A stretch of DNA of 64,000 nucleotides from positions 558,001 to 622,000 of the forward strand of contig NZ_JAPWGM010000002.1 of NCBI RefSeq assembly GCF_027213715.1, written 5' to 3'. The stretch is from Pedobacter punctiformis. Its GTDB lineage: Bacteria; Bacteroidota; Bacteroidia; Sphingobacteriales; Sphingobacteriaceae. The translations under genes and the position numbers were made by a program. Every line of letters starts with the position of its first letter. The stretch's first letter is position 1. The notes beneath the pieces are model-generated. The model did not search any database and was not told where the DNA came from. It was given only the letters and a program-made list of their open reading frames with translations. Below, piece after piece: positions 1 to 8,769 of this stretch.

Positions 1-568
1 CCTGATTGGTTGCCTTAAAATTATCTCTAAAAAATTTTAGCGCCGTTTCTGCCGTAAAAACATCCTGTGTATTTCTTTGCTTCGAAACATTGTTTTCCAA
101 CATAGAAAAATCATAGTTTTTATCGCTGGTTTGATGCTTGACATTTAAGCCTATAATACCCTTTTCATAAATGGTTTGCAAAATTTTATAGGCTTCACCT
201 TTATACAGAACCTTTTCTTTCTCATCAAGCTGCTTAGAACGCCACTTAATATCAAATTCGTTCAAAAAACCTTCAAGCGCATTAGCCGTAATGTCTTTAT
301 CAAACTGATAAACCGGTAAAACATCCTTTAAGGCATTCTTTTTATCTGTACTTACCTGCGGATTGGTTTTTAAAATTGCGAAACTAAAGGGCGAAATCAG
401 GTCTTTATTCATCCACACTTTCCCTTTTTCAAATTCGTACCTGAAACGTGGTTGTTTTGGTAAAAAAAGCGTGATTATAAAAACCGTAAATATCATCATC
501 ACATACTTTAAATTGGATGAATACTTGCGGTAAAGGATCTTATGAGAATTTTTCTTGATTTTAGCCAA
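1..568 (-). CDS. 7TM-HD (HDIG) phosphohydrolase, N-terminal part only
   Basis: The gene runs off the left edge, so only about 189 N-terminal residues are seen. The start is most likely TTG at 566-568 (LAKIKKNSHK...): an in-frame stop lies about 20 bases upstream and no ATG falls between. One membrane segment (about residues 22-40) is followed by an extracytoplasmic region beginning PKQPRFRYEFEKGKVW and LISPFSFAILK. This N-terminal pattern is typical of Bacteroidota 7TMR-HDED/PgpH-like proteins. In characterised family members the C-terminal HD domain cleaves c-di-AMP. That domain is not in this window, so the function is inferred from the N-terminus alone. Confidence 0.7.
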   Translation of the reverse strand, partial: MAKIKKNSHKILYRKYSSNLKYVMMIFTVFIITLFLPKQPRFRYEFEKGKVWMNKDLISPFSFAILKTNPQVSTDKKNALKDVLPVYQFDKDITANALEGFLNEFDIKWRSKQLDEKEKVLYKGEAYKILQTIYEKGIIGLNVKHQTSDKNYDFSMLENNVSKQRNTQDVFTAETALKFFRDNFKATNQ

Positions 569-685
569 AACGGTACATTTAAGATAATGTCAAAAATAAC
601 ATTTTTATCTAATATACATTTTACTGATTTTGTTTGCAATTACGGATTTTTATATTTTACTTTATGATATCAAATTAATATCACT

Positions 686-1543
686 ATGTATCAAGAAAAA
701 ATTATTAACCCGCCATCCGGGTATTTAACATTTGCCTTGTTCCTGGCATTATTGGGAGCGGCTATCTTTTGTTTTGTTACAGAAAGCTTTATTTGGGGCG
801 GCTGCATTCTGGCCTTTAATTTTTTTCTGGTTTTACCAGGACTCATTATCAATAACCCAAACGAATCTAAAGTTTTAACGCTTTTTGGCAAGTATGTGGG
901 CACCGTAAAAACTGATGGTTTTTTCTGGGTTAACCCGCTAACAACTAAAAGAAAGGTTTCTTTAAGGGCTAACAACTTAAATGGACAGCAGCTTAAAGTG
1001 AATGATAAACTTGGAAACCCGATTGAAATTGCCGCTGTTGTAGTGTGGAAAGTAAATGAAACCGCAAAGGCCATTTTCTCTGTCGAAAATTACATGCAAT
1101 ATGTAAACATTCAAAGTGAGGCTGCAGTTAGACATTTGGCAAACATTTTCCCTTACGATCATGCTGAAGGCGAAGAAACCAGTATTACACTTAAAGATGG
1201 AGCAGAGAAAGTAAGCGAACTTTTGGAAAATGAACTGAATGAACGTTTATCAAGAGCCGGAATTGAGGTTTTGGAAGCCAGAATTTCACATTTGGCTTAT
1301 GCCCCTGAAATTGCAAGTGCTATGTTACAACGTCAGCAAGCAACTGCAGTTATCGCTGCCCGGAAATTAATTGTTGAAGGTGCAGTGGGTATGGTAGAAA
1401 TGGCACTAGAAAAATTATCTCAAAAAGGAATTGTAGAACTGGATGAAGAACGCAAAGCGGCCATGGTTAGCAATTTACTGGTTGTGCTTTGTGGCGACAG
1501 ACATGTTCAGCCGGTTGTAAACACCGGAACATTATATAATTAA
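686..1543 (+). CDS. SPFH/band 7 domain membrane protein
   Basis: This 285-residue protein has two hydrophobic segments near the N-terminus (about 13-33 and 37-54). A band 7/SPFH domain follows, with the stretch NNPNESKVLTLFGKYVGTVK at about 57-76 and a conserved AIFSVENY region. An alpha-helical tail rich in Ala, Glu and Gln (ATAVIAARKLIVEGAVGMVE) ends the protein. SPFH proteins form oligomeric scaffolds at the inner membrane; a specific client cannot be read from the sequence. It is followed after 4 bases by a small membrane protein and then by an Arc-like ribbon-helix-helix protein, a trio that I recall as commonly kept together in Bacteroidota. The antisense ORF at 691-1074 is a shadow. 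Confidence 0.85.
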   Translation: MYQEKIINPPSGYLTFALFLALLGAAIFCFVTESFIWGGCILAFNFFLVLPGLIINNPNESKVLTLFGKYVGTVKTDGFFWVNPLTTKRKVSLRANNLNGQQLKVNDKLGNPIEIAAVVVWKVNETAKAIFSVENYMQYVNIQSEAAVRHLANIFPYDHAEGEETSITLKDGAEKVSELLENELNERLSRAGIEVLEARISHLAYAPEIASAMLQRQQATAVIAARKLIVEGAVGMVEMALEKLSQKGIVELDEERKAAMVSNLLVVLCGDRHVQPVVNTGTLYN

Positions 1544-1547
1544 GGTA

Positions 1548-2069
1548 ATGGAATTTGAAGAGAAACAGCATTTAAGATTATGGTGGCTTTACATTTTATT
1601 AGGTGTAGAAACCATCGTAGTTTTAAGTATTATCCTGTTTGATAAAGGCGGGATGAGCTTTCAGCAACTAAGGGAGATTTATTTTCTTCCATTTGCAGCT
1701 ATTCTTCTTCCATTTATACTCATATATGTAATCCAGAAAAATACGTTGACTTTAAATATTAATGCTGATGGAATTTCTTACAAATATTTTCCATTCAGGA
1801 TTTCAAAAAGACTTTTCGACTGGAAGAGCATAACCAAAGTATACATTAGAAAATATGATGCTTTAAGCGAGTACGGCGGCTGGGGCTACCGTACCCGCCT
1901 TTGGTTTAAATTTAAAGATAGGGCCTATCTATTAAATAATGAATCCAGAGGATTACAGATTGAATTTAGTAACGGTAAAAAGTTATTGTTCAGTTCAAAT
2001 AAAATTGATGAACTGCAATTATTCCTCATCAATTTAAAAACAAAATATAATATACAAGCAATACATTAA
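1548..2069 (+). CDS. Small membrane protein with PH-like C-terminal domain
   Basis: A 173-residue protein with two predicted membrane helices (about 10-31 and 44-62) and then a beta-rich cytoplasmic part. That part (LTLNINADGISYKYFPF, RLFDWKSITKVYIRKYD, FSNGKKLLFSS) has the look of a bacterial PH-like fold. It lies 4 bases after the SPFH gene and 2 bases before the Arc-like gene, so the three are probably one transcript. The exact function is unknown; association with the SPFH oligomer is an inference from position. Confidence 0.75.
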   Translation: MEFEEKQHLRLWWLYILLGVETIVVLSIILFDKGGMSFQQLREIYFLPFAAILLPFILIYVIQKNTLTLNINADGISYKYFPFRISKRLFDWKSITKVYIRKYDALSEYGGWGYRTRLWFKFKDRAYLLNNESRGLQIEFSNGKKLLFSSNKIDELQLFLINLKTKYNIQAIH

Positions 2070-2071
2070 GG

Positions 2072-2245
2072 ATGGCTGAGAAAGATAAAAAAGCTTTTGT
2101 ATTAAGAATAAGTCCTGCTCTGTTAAAAGAAGTAGAAATTTGGGCTGCTGATGAATTCAGGAGTACAAATGGACAAATTGAGTTTCTGCTGCACCAGGCT
2201 CTTAAATCCCGAAAAAGGGTTAAGGATAAAGAAAATAATGATTAA
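2072..2245 (+). CDS. Arc-family ribbon-helix-helix protein (57 aa)
   Basis: Small ORF starting ATG at 2072, only 2 bases after the stop of the membrane protein. The protein MAEKDKKAFVLRISPALLKE... has the Arc-type layout: one beta strand (AFVLRIS) and two helices (PALLKEVEIWAADEFRS and NGQIEFLLHQAL), ending in a basic tail. Arc-like proteins bind DNA as dimers of ribbon-helix-helix folds. No toxin partner is visible, so it is not called an antitoxin. The tight spacing with the SPFH gene argues that it is translated from the same mRNA. Confidence 0.75.
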   Translation: MAEKDKKAFVLRISPALLKEVEIWAADEFRSTNGQIEFLLHQALKSRKRVKDKENND

Positions 2246-2390
2246 TCAGATCTGCATTTAATTGTGTACATTAGATTTTAATCAATCTCACCTAAGGCGT
2301 ATACGCTAAATTGCGATCTAATCGTTATTGCAATATTAAAAAATGCATAACTTAGCAGCCTAACCAAAAATTCATAAAATAAAATAGTAC

Positions 2391-3566
2391 ATGAAAGAAG
2401 TTGTAATTGTATCGGCTGTGAGAACGCCAATAGGTAGCTTTGGAGGTTCATTATCCTCATTTTCTGCCACTCAATTAGGCGGCTTTGCAATTAAAGCTGC
2501 AGTAGAAAAAGCCGGACTAAAGCCAGAACACATTCAGGAAATTTATATGGGCAACGTGCTTTCGGCCAATTTAGGTCAGGCACCGGCTACGCAAGCGGCT
2601 AAATTTGCCGGATTACCGGATTTACCTGCAACAACGATTAATAAAGTATGTGCTTCGGGCACAAAAGCCATTATGCTTGCTGCACAAAGTATTGCCAATG
2701 GCGATCAGGATATTGTTGTGGCCGGAGGAATGGAAAGCATGAGCAATGTTCCTTACTATTTGGATAAAGCCAGAAATGGATATCGATTAGGGCATGGACA
2801 AATAACAGATGGTTTGGTAAAGGATGGTCTTTGGGATGTGTACAATGATTACCACATGGGGTCTGCCGCAGAGTTATGTGCAGCAGCGTGCAATATCAGT
2901 CGTGAAGATCAGGACAATTTCGCTATCGAATCTTACAAAAGAGCTCAGGCAGCACAAACCGCCGGTAAATTTTCGGAAGAAATTATTGCTGTAGAGATTA
3001 AAGACCGTAAAGGTGATGTTACTCTTTTAAATACTGATGATGAGCCAACAGCGGTAAAATTTGACAAAATACCGTCGTTAAAACCTGTGTTTAAGAAAGA
3101 TGGAACGGTAACAGCTGCAAATGCATCAACCTTAAATGATGGTGCCGCTGCTTTAGTTTTAATGAGTGCCGACAAGGCAAAAGAACTGGGCATTAAACCA
3201 CTGGCTAAAATTTTAGGCTATGCAGATGCTCAACAGGCCCCAGAGTGGTTTACCACTGCCCCATCGAAAGCCATTCCTTTAGCTTTACACAACGCAAAAA
3301 TAGATATTAAAGATGTAGATTTCTTTGAAATTAATGAAGCTTTCTCTGTAGTATCTATTGCAAACAATCAAAAATTAAACTTAAAAGAAAATCAGGTTAA
3401 TGTTAATGGTGGTGCTGTTGCCTTAGGTCATCCACTGGGTGCATCCGGAGCCAGAATCGTAGTTACCCTATTATCTGTTTTAAGCCAGAACAATGGCAAA
3501 ATCGGTGTTGCCGGAATTTGTAACGGTGGCGGTGGTGCAAGTGCACTGGTTATCGAAAAATTATAA
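2391..3566 (+). CDS. Acetyl-CoA C-acetyltransferase (thiolase)
   Basis: A 391-residue type II thiolase of normal length. The nucleophile Cys87 sits in NKVCASGTKA, the catalytic His347 in ALGHPLGASGA, and the second active-site Cys377 in GICNGGGGASA. Such enzymes condense two acetyl-CoA to acetoacetyl-CoA or run the reverse step in acyl-CoA breakdown. Substrate preference cannot be told from sequence alone; the length and motifs fit the short-chain acetoacetyl-CoA group. The CoA-transferase operon at 32-34 kb could act in the same acetoacetate pathway. The gene stands alone and is followed by two hairpins at 3575-3619. Confidence 0.93.
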   Translation: MKEVVIVSAVRTPIGSFGGSLSSFSATQLGGFAIKAAVEKAGLKPEHIQEIYMGNVLSANLGQAPATQAAKFAGLPDLPATTINKVCASGTKAIMLAAQSIANGDQDIVVAGGMESMSNVPYYLDKARNGYRLGHGQITDGLVKDGLWDVYNDYHMGSAAELCAAACNISREDQDNFAIESYKRAQAAQTAGKFSEEIIAVEIKDRKGDVTLLNTDDEPTAVKFDKIPSLKPVFKKDGTVTAANASTLNDGAAALVLMSADKAKELGIKPLAKILGYADAQQAPEWFTTAPSKAIPLALHNAKIDIKDVDFFEINEAFSVVSIANNQKLNLKENQVNVNGGAVALGHPLGASGARIVVTLLSVLSQNNGKIGVAGICNGGGGASALVIEKL

Positions 3567-3574
3567 GATTAAAC

Positions 3575-3619
3575 AAATTGCTTCGCAATTTAAATATACG
3601 GGCCGTTAAAAGCGGCCCG
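3575..3619 (+). terminator. Two adjacent hairpins after the thiolase gene
   Basis: The first hairpin pairs AAATTGC (3575-3581) with GCAATTT (3585-3591) across a TTC loop. The second pairs CGGGCCG (3599-3605) with CGGCCCG (3613-3619) across a 7-base loop. The second has no long T-run after it (CTATTATTC), so it may be a weak terminator or a 3' end stabiliser. Confidence 0.45.
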
Positions 3620-3640
3620 CTATTATTCACAGATATATAA

Positions 3641-4537
3641 ATGAAAATTCTCAGATTCTGTTTATTATTTCCGGCATTGTTAATGGTGTTTTGTGTTAAG
3701 GCACAACAAACGCCAAATAAATTAAATGCAGACCAGGATAGTTTAATAAAACTTTCAAACGCGGTAAATGCTGCAGAAAGCGATGAACAAAAATCAACAT
3801 TAAACAGTGTTTTTGTAAAAAGACTTGTAGAAACATTAAAAACACCTAATTCTTTCAATTATCCTTTCGATTCACTTAAAAATGTTTCGGTTATTAAATC
3901 TCCTGATCAGGTTTTCCGCATCCTTTCCTGGTATGTGCAACAACAAAATGGAACCTACCGCTTTTATGGCACCATTCAAATGAATACTAAAAATGGCGAA
4001 TTAAAATTATATCCATTAATTGATCAGACTGAGAATATCGCGGACGCAAATCAGGTTACAAACAATCAAAAATGGTATGGGGCCAGGTATTATGAAATTA
4101 TTCCGATCAATTCTTCCGGTCGCCTGCCCTACTATATTCTTTTAGGCTGGAAAGGTAATTCGACAACTACTACAAAAAAAGTTATTGAAATTTTAGCTTT
4201 TGATAAAGATAATCTTACTTTCGGTGCACCTGTTTTTGATGGAAAAGAATTAAAAGGAAAAAACAGGATGATTTTCGAGTACAATAAACAAAATGCCATG
4301 CTGCTTAAAACAGATAAAAAGGCAGGAATGATTGTATTTGACCACCTCTCTCCTTTTGATCCTGAAATGACCGGCAGATATGATTTTTATGGAAGCGATG
4401 GAAACGTTGATGCCTTTAAAATTATTGGTGGGAGACTAAAGTTCCAGGACAATGTGATCTTAAAAAATGATCCGAATGCTAGTGACGAACTTTATGCTGA
4501 TCCGGCAAAAAACCTTAAACCCATCAGAAAGTTTTAA
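3641..4537 (+). CDS. Secreted protein of unknown function
   Basis: A 298-residue protein beginning with a Sec signal peptide (MKILRFCLLFPALLMVFCVKA, cleavage likely near AQQ). The mature part is beta-rich with no motif that I recognise. It contains several aromatic strands (WYGARYYEIIP, YYILLGWKGN) and repeated reference to a 'fed' type of body, with no catalytic signature. Bacteroidota carry conserved unknown periplasmic proteins of this size. It stands alone between the thiolase and a peptide transporter with its own upstream region. Confidence 0.7.
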   Translation: MKILRFCLLFPALLMVFCVKAQQTPNKLNADQDSLIKLSNAVNAAESDEQKSTLNSVFVKRLVETLKTPNSFNYPFDSLKNVSVIKSPDQVFRILSWYVQQQNGTYRFYGTIQMNTKNGELKLYPLIDQTENIADANQVTNNQKWYGARYYEIIPINSSGRLPYYILLGWKGNSTTTTKKVIEILAFDKDNLTFGAPVFDGKELKGKNRMIFEYNKQNAMLLKTDKKAGMIVFDHLSPFDPEMTGRYDFYGSDGNVDAFKIIGGRLKFQDNVILKNDPNASDELYADPAKNLKPIRKF

Positions 4538-4584
4538 CTTAAGGATAATCTAACTCATTCATTACTTTAACAATAAGTGAAAAA

Positions 4585-4616
4585 TTTGTGAGTTTGCCAT
4601 TCGCTGCCTATATTGC
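4585..4616 (+). promoter_or_regulatory. Putative promoter of the POT transporter pair
   Basis: A TTTG box at 4585-4588 is followed, after 20 bases, by TATATTGC at 4609-4616. This resembles the Bacteroidota housekeeping promoter (-33 TTTG, about 19 bases, -7 TAnnTTTG) with two mismatches in the last two bases. It lies about 66 bases before the transporter ATG. Confidence 0.4.
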
Positions 4617-4682
4617 GCCTTGCTAACTACCTTAAACAACACATAAATTCTGAATTCATAAACTAAAACCAACAAATGTTTT

Positions 4683-6446
4683 ATGCAAACAACAATTGAA
4701 ACCAAAGACGATTTCTTTAGCAGTAAAGTACTCGGTCACCCCTCGGGGCTGTTTGTACTTTTCTTTACGGAAATGTGGGAAAGATTTTCGTACTATGGTA
4801 TGCGTGCCTTACTGGTATTGTTTTTAACTTCATCAATTTTAGGTAATAACCCGGGCTGGGGATGGCCAAGAGAGCACGCTCTTGCTATTTATGGTTCTTA
4901 TACTTCTTTAGCTTATTTAACCCCCATTTTAGGTGGATACATTGCAGATAGATTAATCGGCTACCGTTGGGCGGTTATGATTGGAGCATTTTTAATGACA
5001 TTAGGCCATCTTTCGATGGCTTTTGAGTTTAATCCAATTTTTATGTACCTGGGTTTATGCCTTTTGGTGTTAGGTAACGGATTTTTCAAACCAAATATGA
5101 CGTCTATTTTATCTCATATGTACAAAAAACATCCGGAGAAAAAAGATGGTGCTTACACTATATTTTATATGGGTGTTAATTGCGGTTCGTTTTTAGGCAT
5201 GTTATTATGCGGTTATATAGGCGAAAAAATAGGTTGGAGTTATGGCTTTGGTCTTGCAGGTATTTTCATGTTTGTTGGAATGTTACAGTTCTATTTCACT
5301 AAAAACATTTTTGGTTCAATTGGTTTAAAGCCGGTTAAAAATGAAACTAAAGTTGATGAAGACGAACATCCTGCGGAAGCAAAAAGAAATCCGTTTTCCA
5401 TATTTGACATTGCATTAATTGTTTTTATTGCTGTAATTGGTCTGGTTTGGATTATTAACGATCCTTATTCGAAAGTTTCAGGGCATACTGTTTTTAACTT
5501 CAAAATAGGCAAATTAACGGGAGATAACTTCGCGATTATTGTTGCATTAAGCTTATTTATTTTCGTTCTGATCAAAAGAATTATACAATATACCCCACAA
5601 CTCAGAGATAAAATGATTGCGGTTATTGTGCTTGCTTTTGTTGCCATTTTCTTTTGGGCTTCGTTTGAACAAGCTGGTGGTTCAATGACTATTTTTGCTA
5701 AAGATTATACCGCAAGAGTACTGGAAGGAAATGCAAAAATCATATTCAATATTACCAATACTTTAATCACGGTTATTCCCCTAACAATCATTTCTTACGT
5801 ATTGCTTAAATTATTCAGGCAAACATTTTCCAGATTTGCATTGGGTAATATCATTTTAGCGGTTGGTTTCGCTATAATTTGGTGTATGGTAATCTATATG
5901 CTAAAAAACCAGTACAGTGATGTTAAAACTGAAGTACCTGCAACATGGTTTGGTATTTTAAATGCCCTGTTTATTATTTCCTGTGCACCTATTGTTTCTA
6001 AACTTTGGGAAAGCAAGTACAGCCCAACGGCTACGGTAAAAAACGGAATAGGCATGATTTTATTAGGTATTGGTTTTGCAGCACTGGCTTATGGTTCAAG
6101 TTCAATACCAGCAGGTGCAAAAGTTGCATCAGTAAGTATGGTATGGCTTATTTTGGCCTACTTTTTCCATACCCTTGCCGAATTGTTCATCTCTCCTATT
6201 GGTTTATCTTATTTAAGCAAATTGGTTCCGGGTCGAATGATTGGAATCATGTTCGGTATCTGGTATTTAGCCCTTGCCATCGGAAATAAAATTGCAGGTA
6301 CTATGGGTGGTCTGATCGATAAAATTACAGCTCAGTACTCCATGTCTACCTTTTTTTTAATTTTCACATTAATTCCAATTGGTTTAGGTTTACTCATTAT
6401 GATGCTTACTCCAGTTATGAAAAAACTAATGCACGGCGTTAAATAA
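4683..6446 (+). CDS. POT/PTR-family proton-coupled peptide transporter
   Basis: A 587-residue polytopic protein with the POT signature FTEMWERFSYYGMRALLVLF (ExxERFxYYG) in the first helix at about 28-47, and a second family motif near GNGFFKPNMTS. POT transporters import di- and tripeptides with protons across the inner membrane. The length is at the long side of bacterial POTs, because of an extra cytoplasmic and hydrophobic insertion around residues 220-320. Its stop codon overlaps the start of the next transporter by one base (TAATG), so the two are co-translated. Confidence 0.9.
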   Translation: MQTTIETKDDFFSSKVLGHPSGLFVLFFTEMWERFSYYGMRALLVLFLTSSILGNNPGWGWPREHALAIYGSYTSLAYLTPILGGYIADRLIGYRWAVMIGAFLMTLGHLSMAFEFNPIFMYLGLCLLVLGNGFFKPNMTSILSHMYKKHPEKKDGAYTIFYMGVNCGSFLGMLLCGYIGEKIGWSYGFGLAGIFMFVGMLQFYFTKNIFGSIGLKPVKNETKVDEDEHPAEAKRNPFSIFDIALIVFIAVIGLVWIINDPYSKVSGHTVFNFKIGKLTGDNFAIIVALSLFIFVLIKRIIQYTPQLRDKMIAVIVLAFVAIFFWASFEQAGGSMTIFAKDYTARVLEGNAKIIFNITNTLITVIPLTIISYVLLKLFRQTFSRFALGNIILAVGFAIIWCMVIYMLKNQYSDVKTEVPATWFGILNALFIISCAPIVSKLWESKYSPTATVKNGIGMILLGIGFAALAYGSSSIPAGAKVASVSMVWLILAYFFHTLAELFISPIGLSYLSKLVPGRMIGIMFGIWYLALAIGNKIAGTMGGLIDKITAQYSMSTFFLIFTLIPIGLGLLIMMLTPVMKKLMHGVK

Positions 6447-7939
6447 TGAATACAATGGAAGAAAAAACGATTTCAATAGAAGAAATTCAGAATTTCGAGG
6501 GGAAATATCCTAAACAGCTTTGGTATTTATCGCTGGTAGAAATGTGGGAGCGTTTCTGTTTTTACGGAATGCGTGGTGTACTGGCCTTTTTTATGGTGGA
6601 TCAGCTACACCTTTCAGATCAAAAATCAAATTTACAATACGGTGCCATTCAGGCATTTGTTTATGCTTTCACCTTTATTGGCGGCATTTTTGCCGATAAA
6701 ATCTTAGGGTTTAGAAAATCTCTTTTCTGGGGTGGTTCATTAATGATTATCGGAAATTTAATCCTGGCTTTTTCTCCTCAGGATTTATTCTACATCGGTA
6801 TCACCCTATCAATTATCGGAACAGGTTTCTTTAAACCAAATATTTCGTCGATGGTTGGCGAATTATACCACGAGAAAGATAACCGCCGGGACGCTGGTTA
6901 TGGCCTGTTTTATGCCGGAATCAACGTTGGTGGTTTTGCAGGTGGTGCACTTTGTATATACTTGGGTAAATATTACTCCTGGCATTTGTGCTTCCTTTCT
7001 GCAGCGGCTGTAATGGCTTTCGGATTGGGAACATTTATTTTTACCAAGAAATATTTAGGCCCGATTGGAAATTCTCCGCTGCTGCATCTTAAAAAATCTA
7101 AACAAAAGATTTTTGAAATCGCAGTTTACATAGGTTCTTTGTTATGCATTCCCCTGATTTATATCATGGTAAGAAATACAGATTACACCGATTATTTTAT
7201 GTATACCATTGGTGTTTTTGCATTAATTTATTTCTTTATCGAATTGTTCAGAATTCAAGATGCAAAAGCCCGGTATAAGCTTTTAGCTGCTTTTGTATTT
7301 ATATTCTGTTATTTTATATTCATGGCCATTTCTGAGCAAAGCGGGGGGTCACTCTCTTTATTTGCAAAAGATAACCTCGACCATAAAGTTTTGTTTCTGA
7401 ATATTGATCCCAATGTGGTTAACAACAGTGTAAATTCATTTTTCGTAATTGTTTTTAGCCCTATTGTAGGTATCCTCTGGTTAGGTATGTATAAACGTAA
7501 AATTGAACCTAACACTGTGGTTAAATTTGGATTAGGCTTTATTTTATTAGCCGCAAGTTTTTATGTTTTTTATGCAACAAGATTTTTTGCCAATACAAAA
7601 GGTATCAGCTCATTAAACATTTTTACTTTTGCCTATTTATTATTAACACTGGGTGAATTGTGTATCGGTCCAATTGGAATGTCCATTATTACCAAATTAT
7701 CTCCAAAAAGAATGTTTGGAATGATGATGGGGCTTTGGTTCCTGTTCAGTGCATTCGGACAGCTAGCCGCTGGTAAACTTGGAGCTAAAATGTCAAGTAT
7801 AGAAAATGCTTCTTTAACAACTAAACTAATGGCATACACTGAAGGATATAAATCATTAGCCCTATATTCTTTAGTTGCAGGCCTTGCATTAATTCTCTTC
7901 TCTCAATTGGTTAAAAAGCTAATGGGCGAAGTGAGATAA
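6446..7939 (+). CDS. Second POT-family peptide transporter
   Basis: A 497-residue paralogue of the gene before it. The signature appears as LVEMWERFCFYGMRGVLAFF (ExxERFCFYG), and the second motif as GTGFFKPNISSM. The start ATG at 6446 overlaps the upstream stop by one base; an alternative Met lies three codons later. The two copies have diverged well beyond recent duplication, so they may differ in substrate or affinity. A good intrinsic terminator follows at 7961-7991. Confidence 0.9.
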   Translation: MNTMEEKTISIEEIQNFEGKYPKQLWYLSLVEMWERFCFYGMRGVLAFFMVDQLHLSDQKSNLQYGAIQAFVYAFTFIGGIFADKILGFRKSLFWGGSLMIIGNLILAFSPQDLFYIGITLSIIGTGFFKPNISSMVGELYHEKDNRRDAGYGLFYAGINVGGFAGGALCIYLGKYYSWHLCFLSAAAVMAFGLGTFIFTKKYLGPIGNSPLLHLKKSKQKIFEIAVYIGSLLCIPLIYIMVRNTDYTDYFMYTIGVFALIYFFIELFRIQDAKARYKLLAAFVFIFCYFIFMAISEQSGGSLSLFAKDNLDHKVLFLNIDPNVVNNSVNSFFVIVFSPIVGILWLGMYKRKIEPNTVVKFGLGFILLAASFYVFYATRFFANTKGISSLNIFTFAYLLLTLGELCIGPIGMSIITKLSPKRMFGMMMGLWFLFSAFGQLAAGKLGAKMSSIENASLTTKLMAYTEGYKSLALYSLVAGLALILFSQLVKKLMGEVR

Positions 7940-7960
7940 ATAATTTTAACAACATTTTAA

Positions 7961-7991
7961 CCCGTATCAGCCATGTTGATACGGGTTTTTT
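7961..7991 (+). terminator. Intrinsic terminator after the POT pair
   Basis: CCCGTATCA (7961-7969) pairs perfectly with TGATACGGG (7977-7985) across a 7-base loop, followed by six T. Confidence 0.9.
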
Positions 7992-8004
7992 CATATTTAA
8001 TATT

Positions 8005-8012
8005 TACTTTCG
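8005..8012 (+). promoter_or_regulatory. Putative -7 box of the GT2 gene
   Basis: TACTTTCG matches TAnnTTTG at seven of eight positions and lies 28 bases before the GTG start, between the terminator of the POT operon and the glycosyltransferase gene. Confidence 0.4.
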
Positions 8013-8040
8013 CCCCATTAAAACTTTATACCATCACCAA

Positions 8041-8769
8041 GTGTCAGATAGTTTAGTCATCATTCCAACTTATAATGAAAAGGAAAACATAGAAAAGATT
8101 ATCCGTAAGGTATTTTCTTTAACTCAACCTTTTCATGTTTTAATTATTGATGACGGTTCGCCGGATGGAACTGCTGATATTGTTAAATCATTACAAGCCG
8201 AATATTCAGGTCATTTATTTATCGAAGAACGTGCCGGTAAACAAGGATTAGGCACGGCCTACATTTATGGTTTCAACTGGGCATTACAAAGAGATTATGC
8301 CTATATTTTTGAAATGGATGCCGATTTTTCTCACAATCCTGACGATTTGGTTCGTTTACGTGAAGCTTGCCTGAATGGAGCAGATGTAGCCATCGGATCA
8401 AGGTATGTTAAAGGTGTAAATGTAGTAAACTGGCCAATGGGCAGGGTTTTAATGTCCTATTTCGCCTCAATGTATGTTCGCCTTATTACCCGGATAAATA
8501 TTCAGGATGCTACCGCAGGTTTTAAATGTTACCGCCGGATTGTATTGGAAACCATCCCTTTAAATAAAATTAAATTTGTGGGTTATGCTTTTCAAATTGA
8601 AATGAAATTTACAGCAATTAAGTTTGGCTTTAACGTAGTAGAAGTTCCAATTATTTTTACCGACAGAACCGAGGGAACTTCTAAAATGAGCACCAGAATA
8701 TTTAGAGAAGCTTTTTTAGGTGTAATCCAAATGAAGGTTAACAGCTGGTTTAGAAACTATAAAAAATAG
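8041..8769 (+). CDS. Polyprenol monophosphomannose synthase-like GT2 glycosyltransferase
   Basis: A 242-residue family 2 glycosyltransferase starting at GTG (8041). The N-terminus SLVIIPTYNEKENIEKII is the GT2 nucleotide-sugar site. IIDDGSPDGT and EMDADFSHNP give the DxD-type metal site, and GSRYVKGV is typical of the dolichol-phosphate mannosyltransferase subgroup. It has no C-terminal GtrA-like membrane domain, so it is the short soluble form. It probably moves a mannose or similar sugar from GDP to a polyprenyl phosphate at the inner membrane. The acceptor and pathway are inferred from family. Confidence 0.85.
   Translation: MSDSLVIIPTYNEKENIEKIIRKVFSLTQPFHVLIIDDGSPDGTADIVKSLQAEYSGHLFIEERAGKQGLGTAYIYGFNWALQRDYAYIFEMDADFSHNPDDLVRLREACLNGADVAIGSRYVKGVNVVNWPMGRVLMSYFASMYVRLITRINIQDATAGFKCYRRIVLETIPLNKIKFVGYAFQIEMKFTAIKFGFNVVEVPIIFTDRTEGTSKMSTRIFREAFLGVIQMKVNSWFRNYKK

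Noticed and set aside
691-1074. Antisense ORF over the SPFH gene
   Set aside because: A shadow of a clear coding sequence; its protein has no family pattern and no upstream signals.
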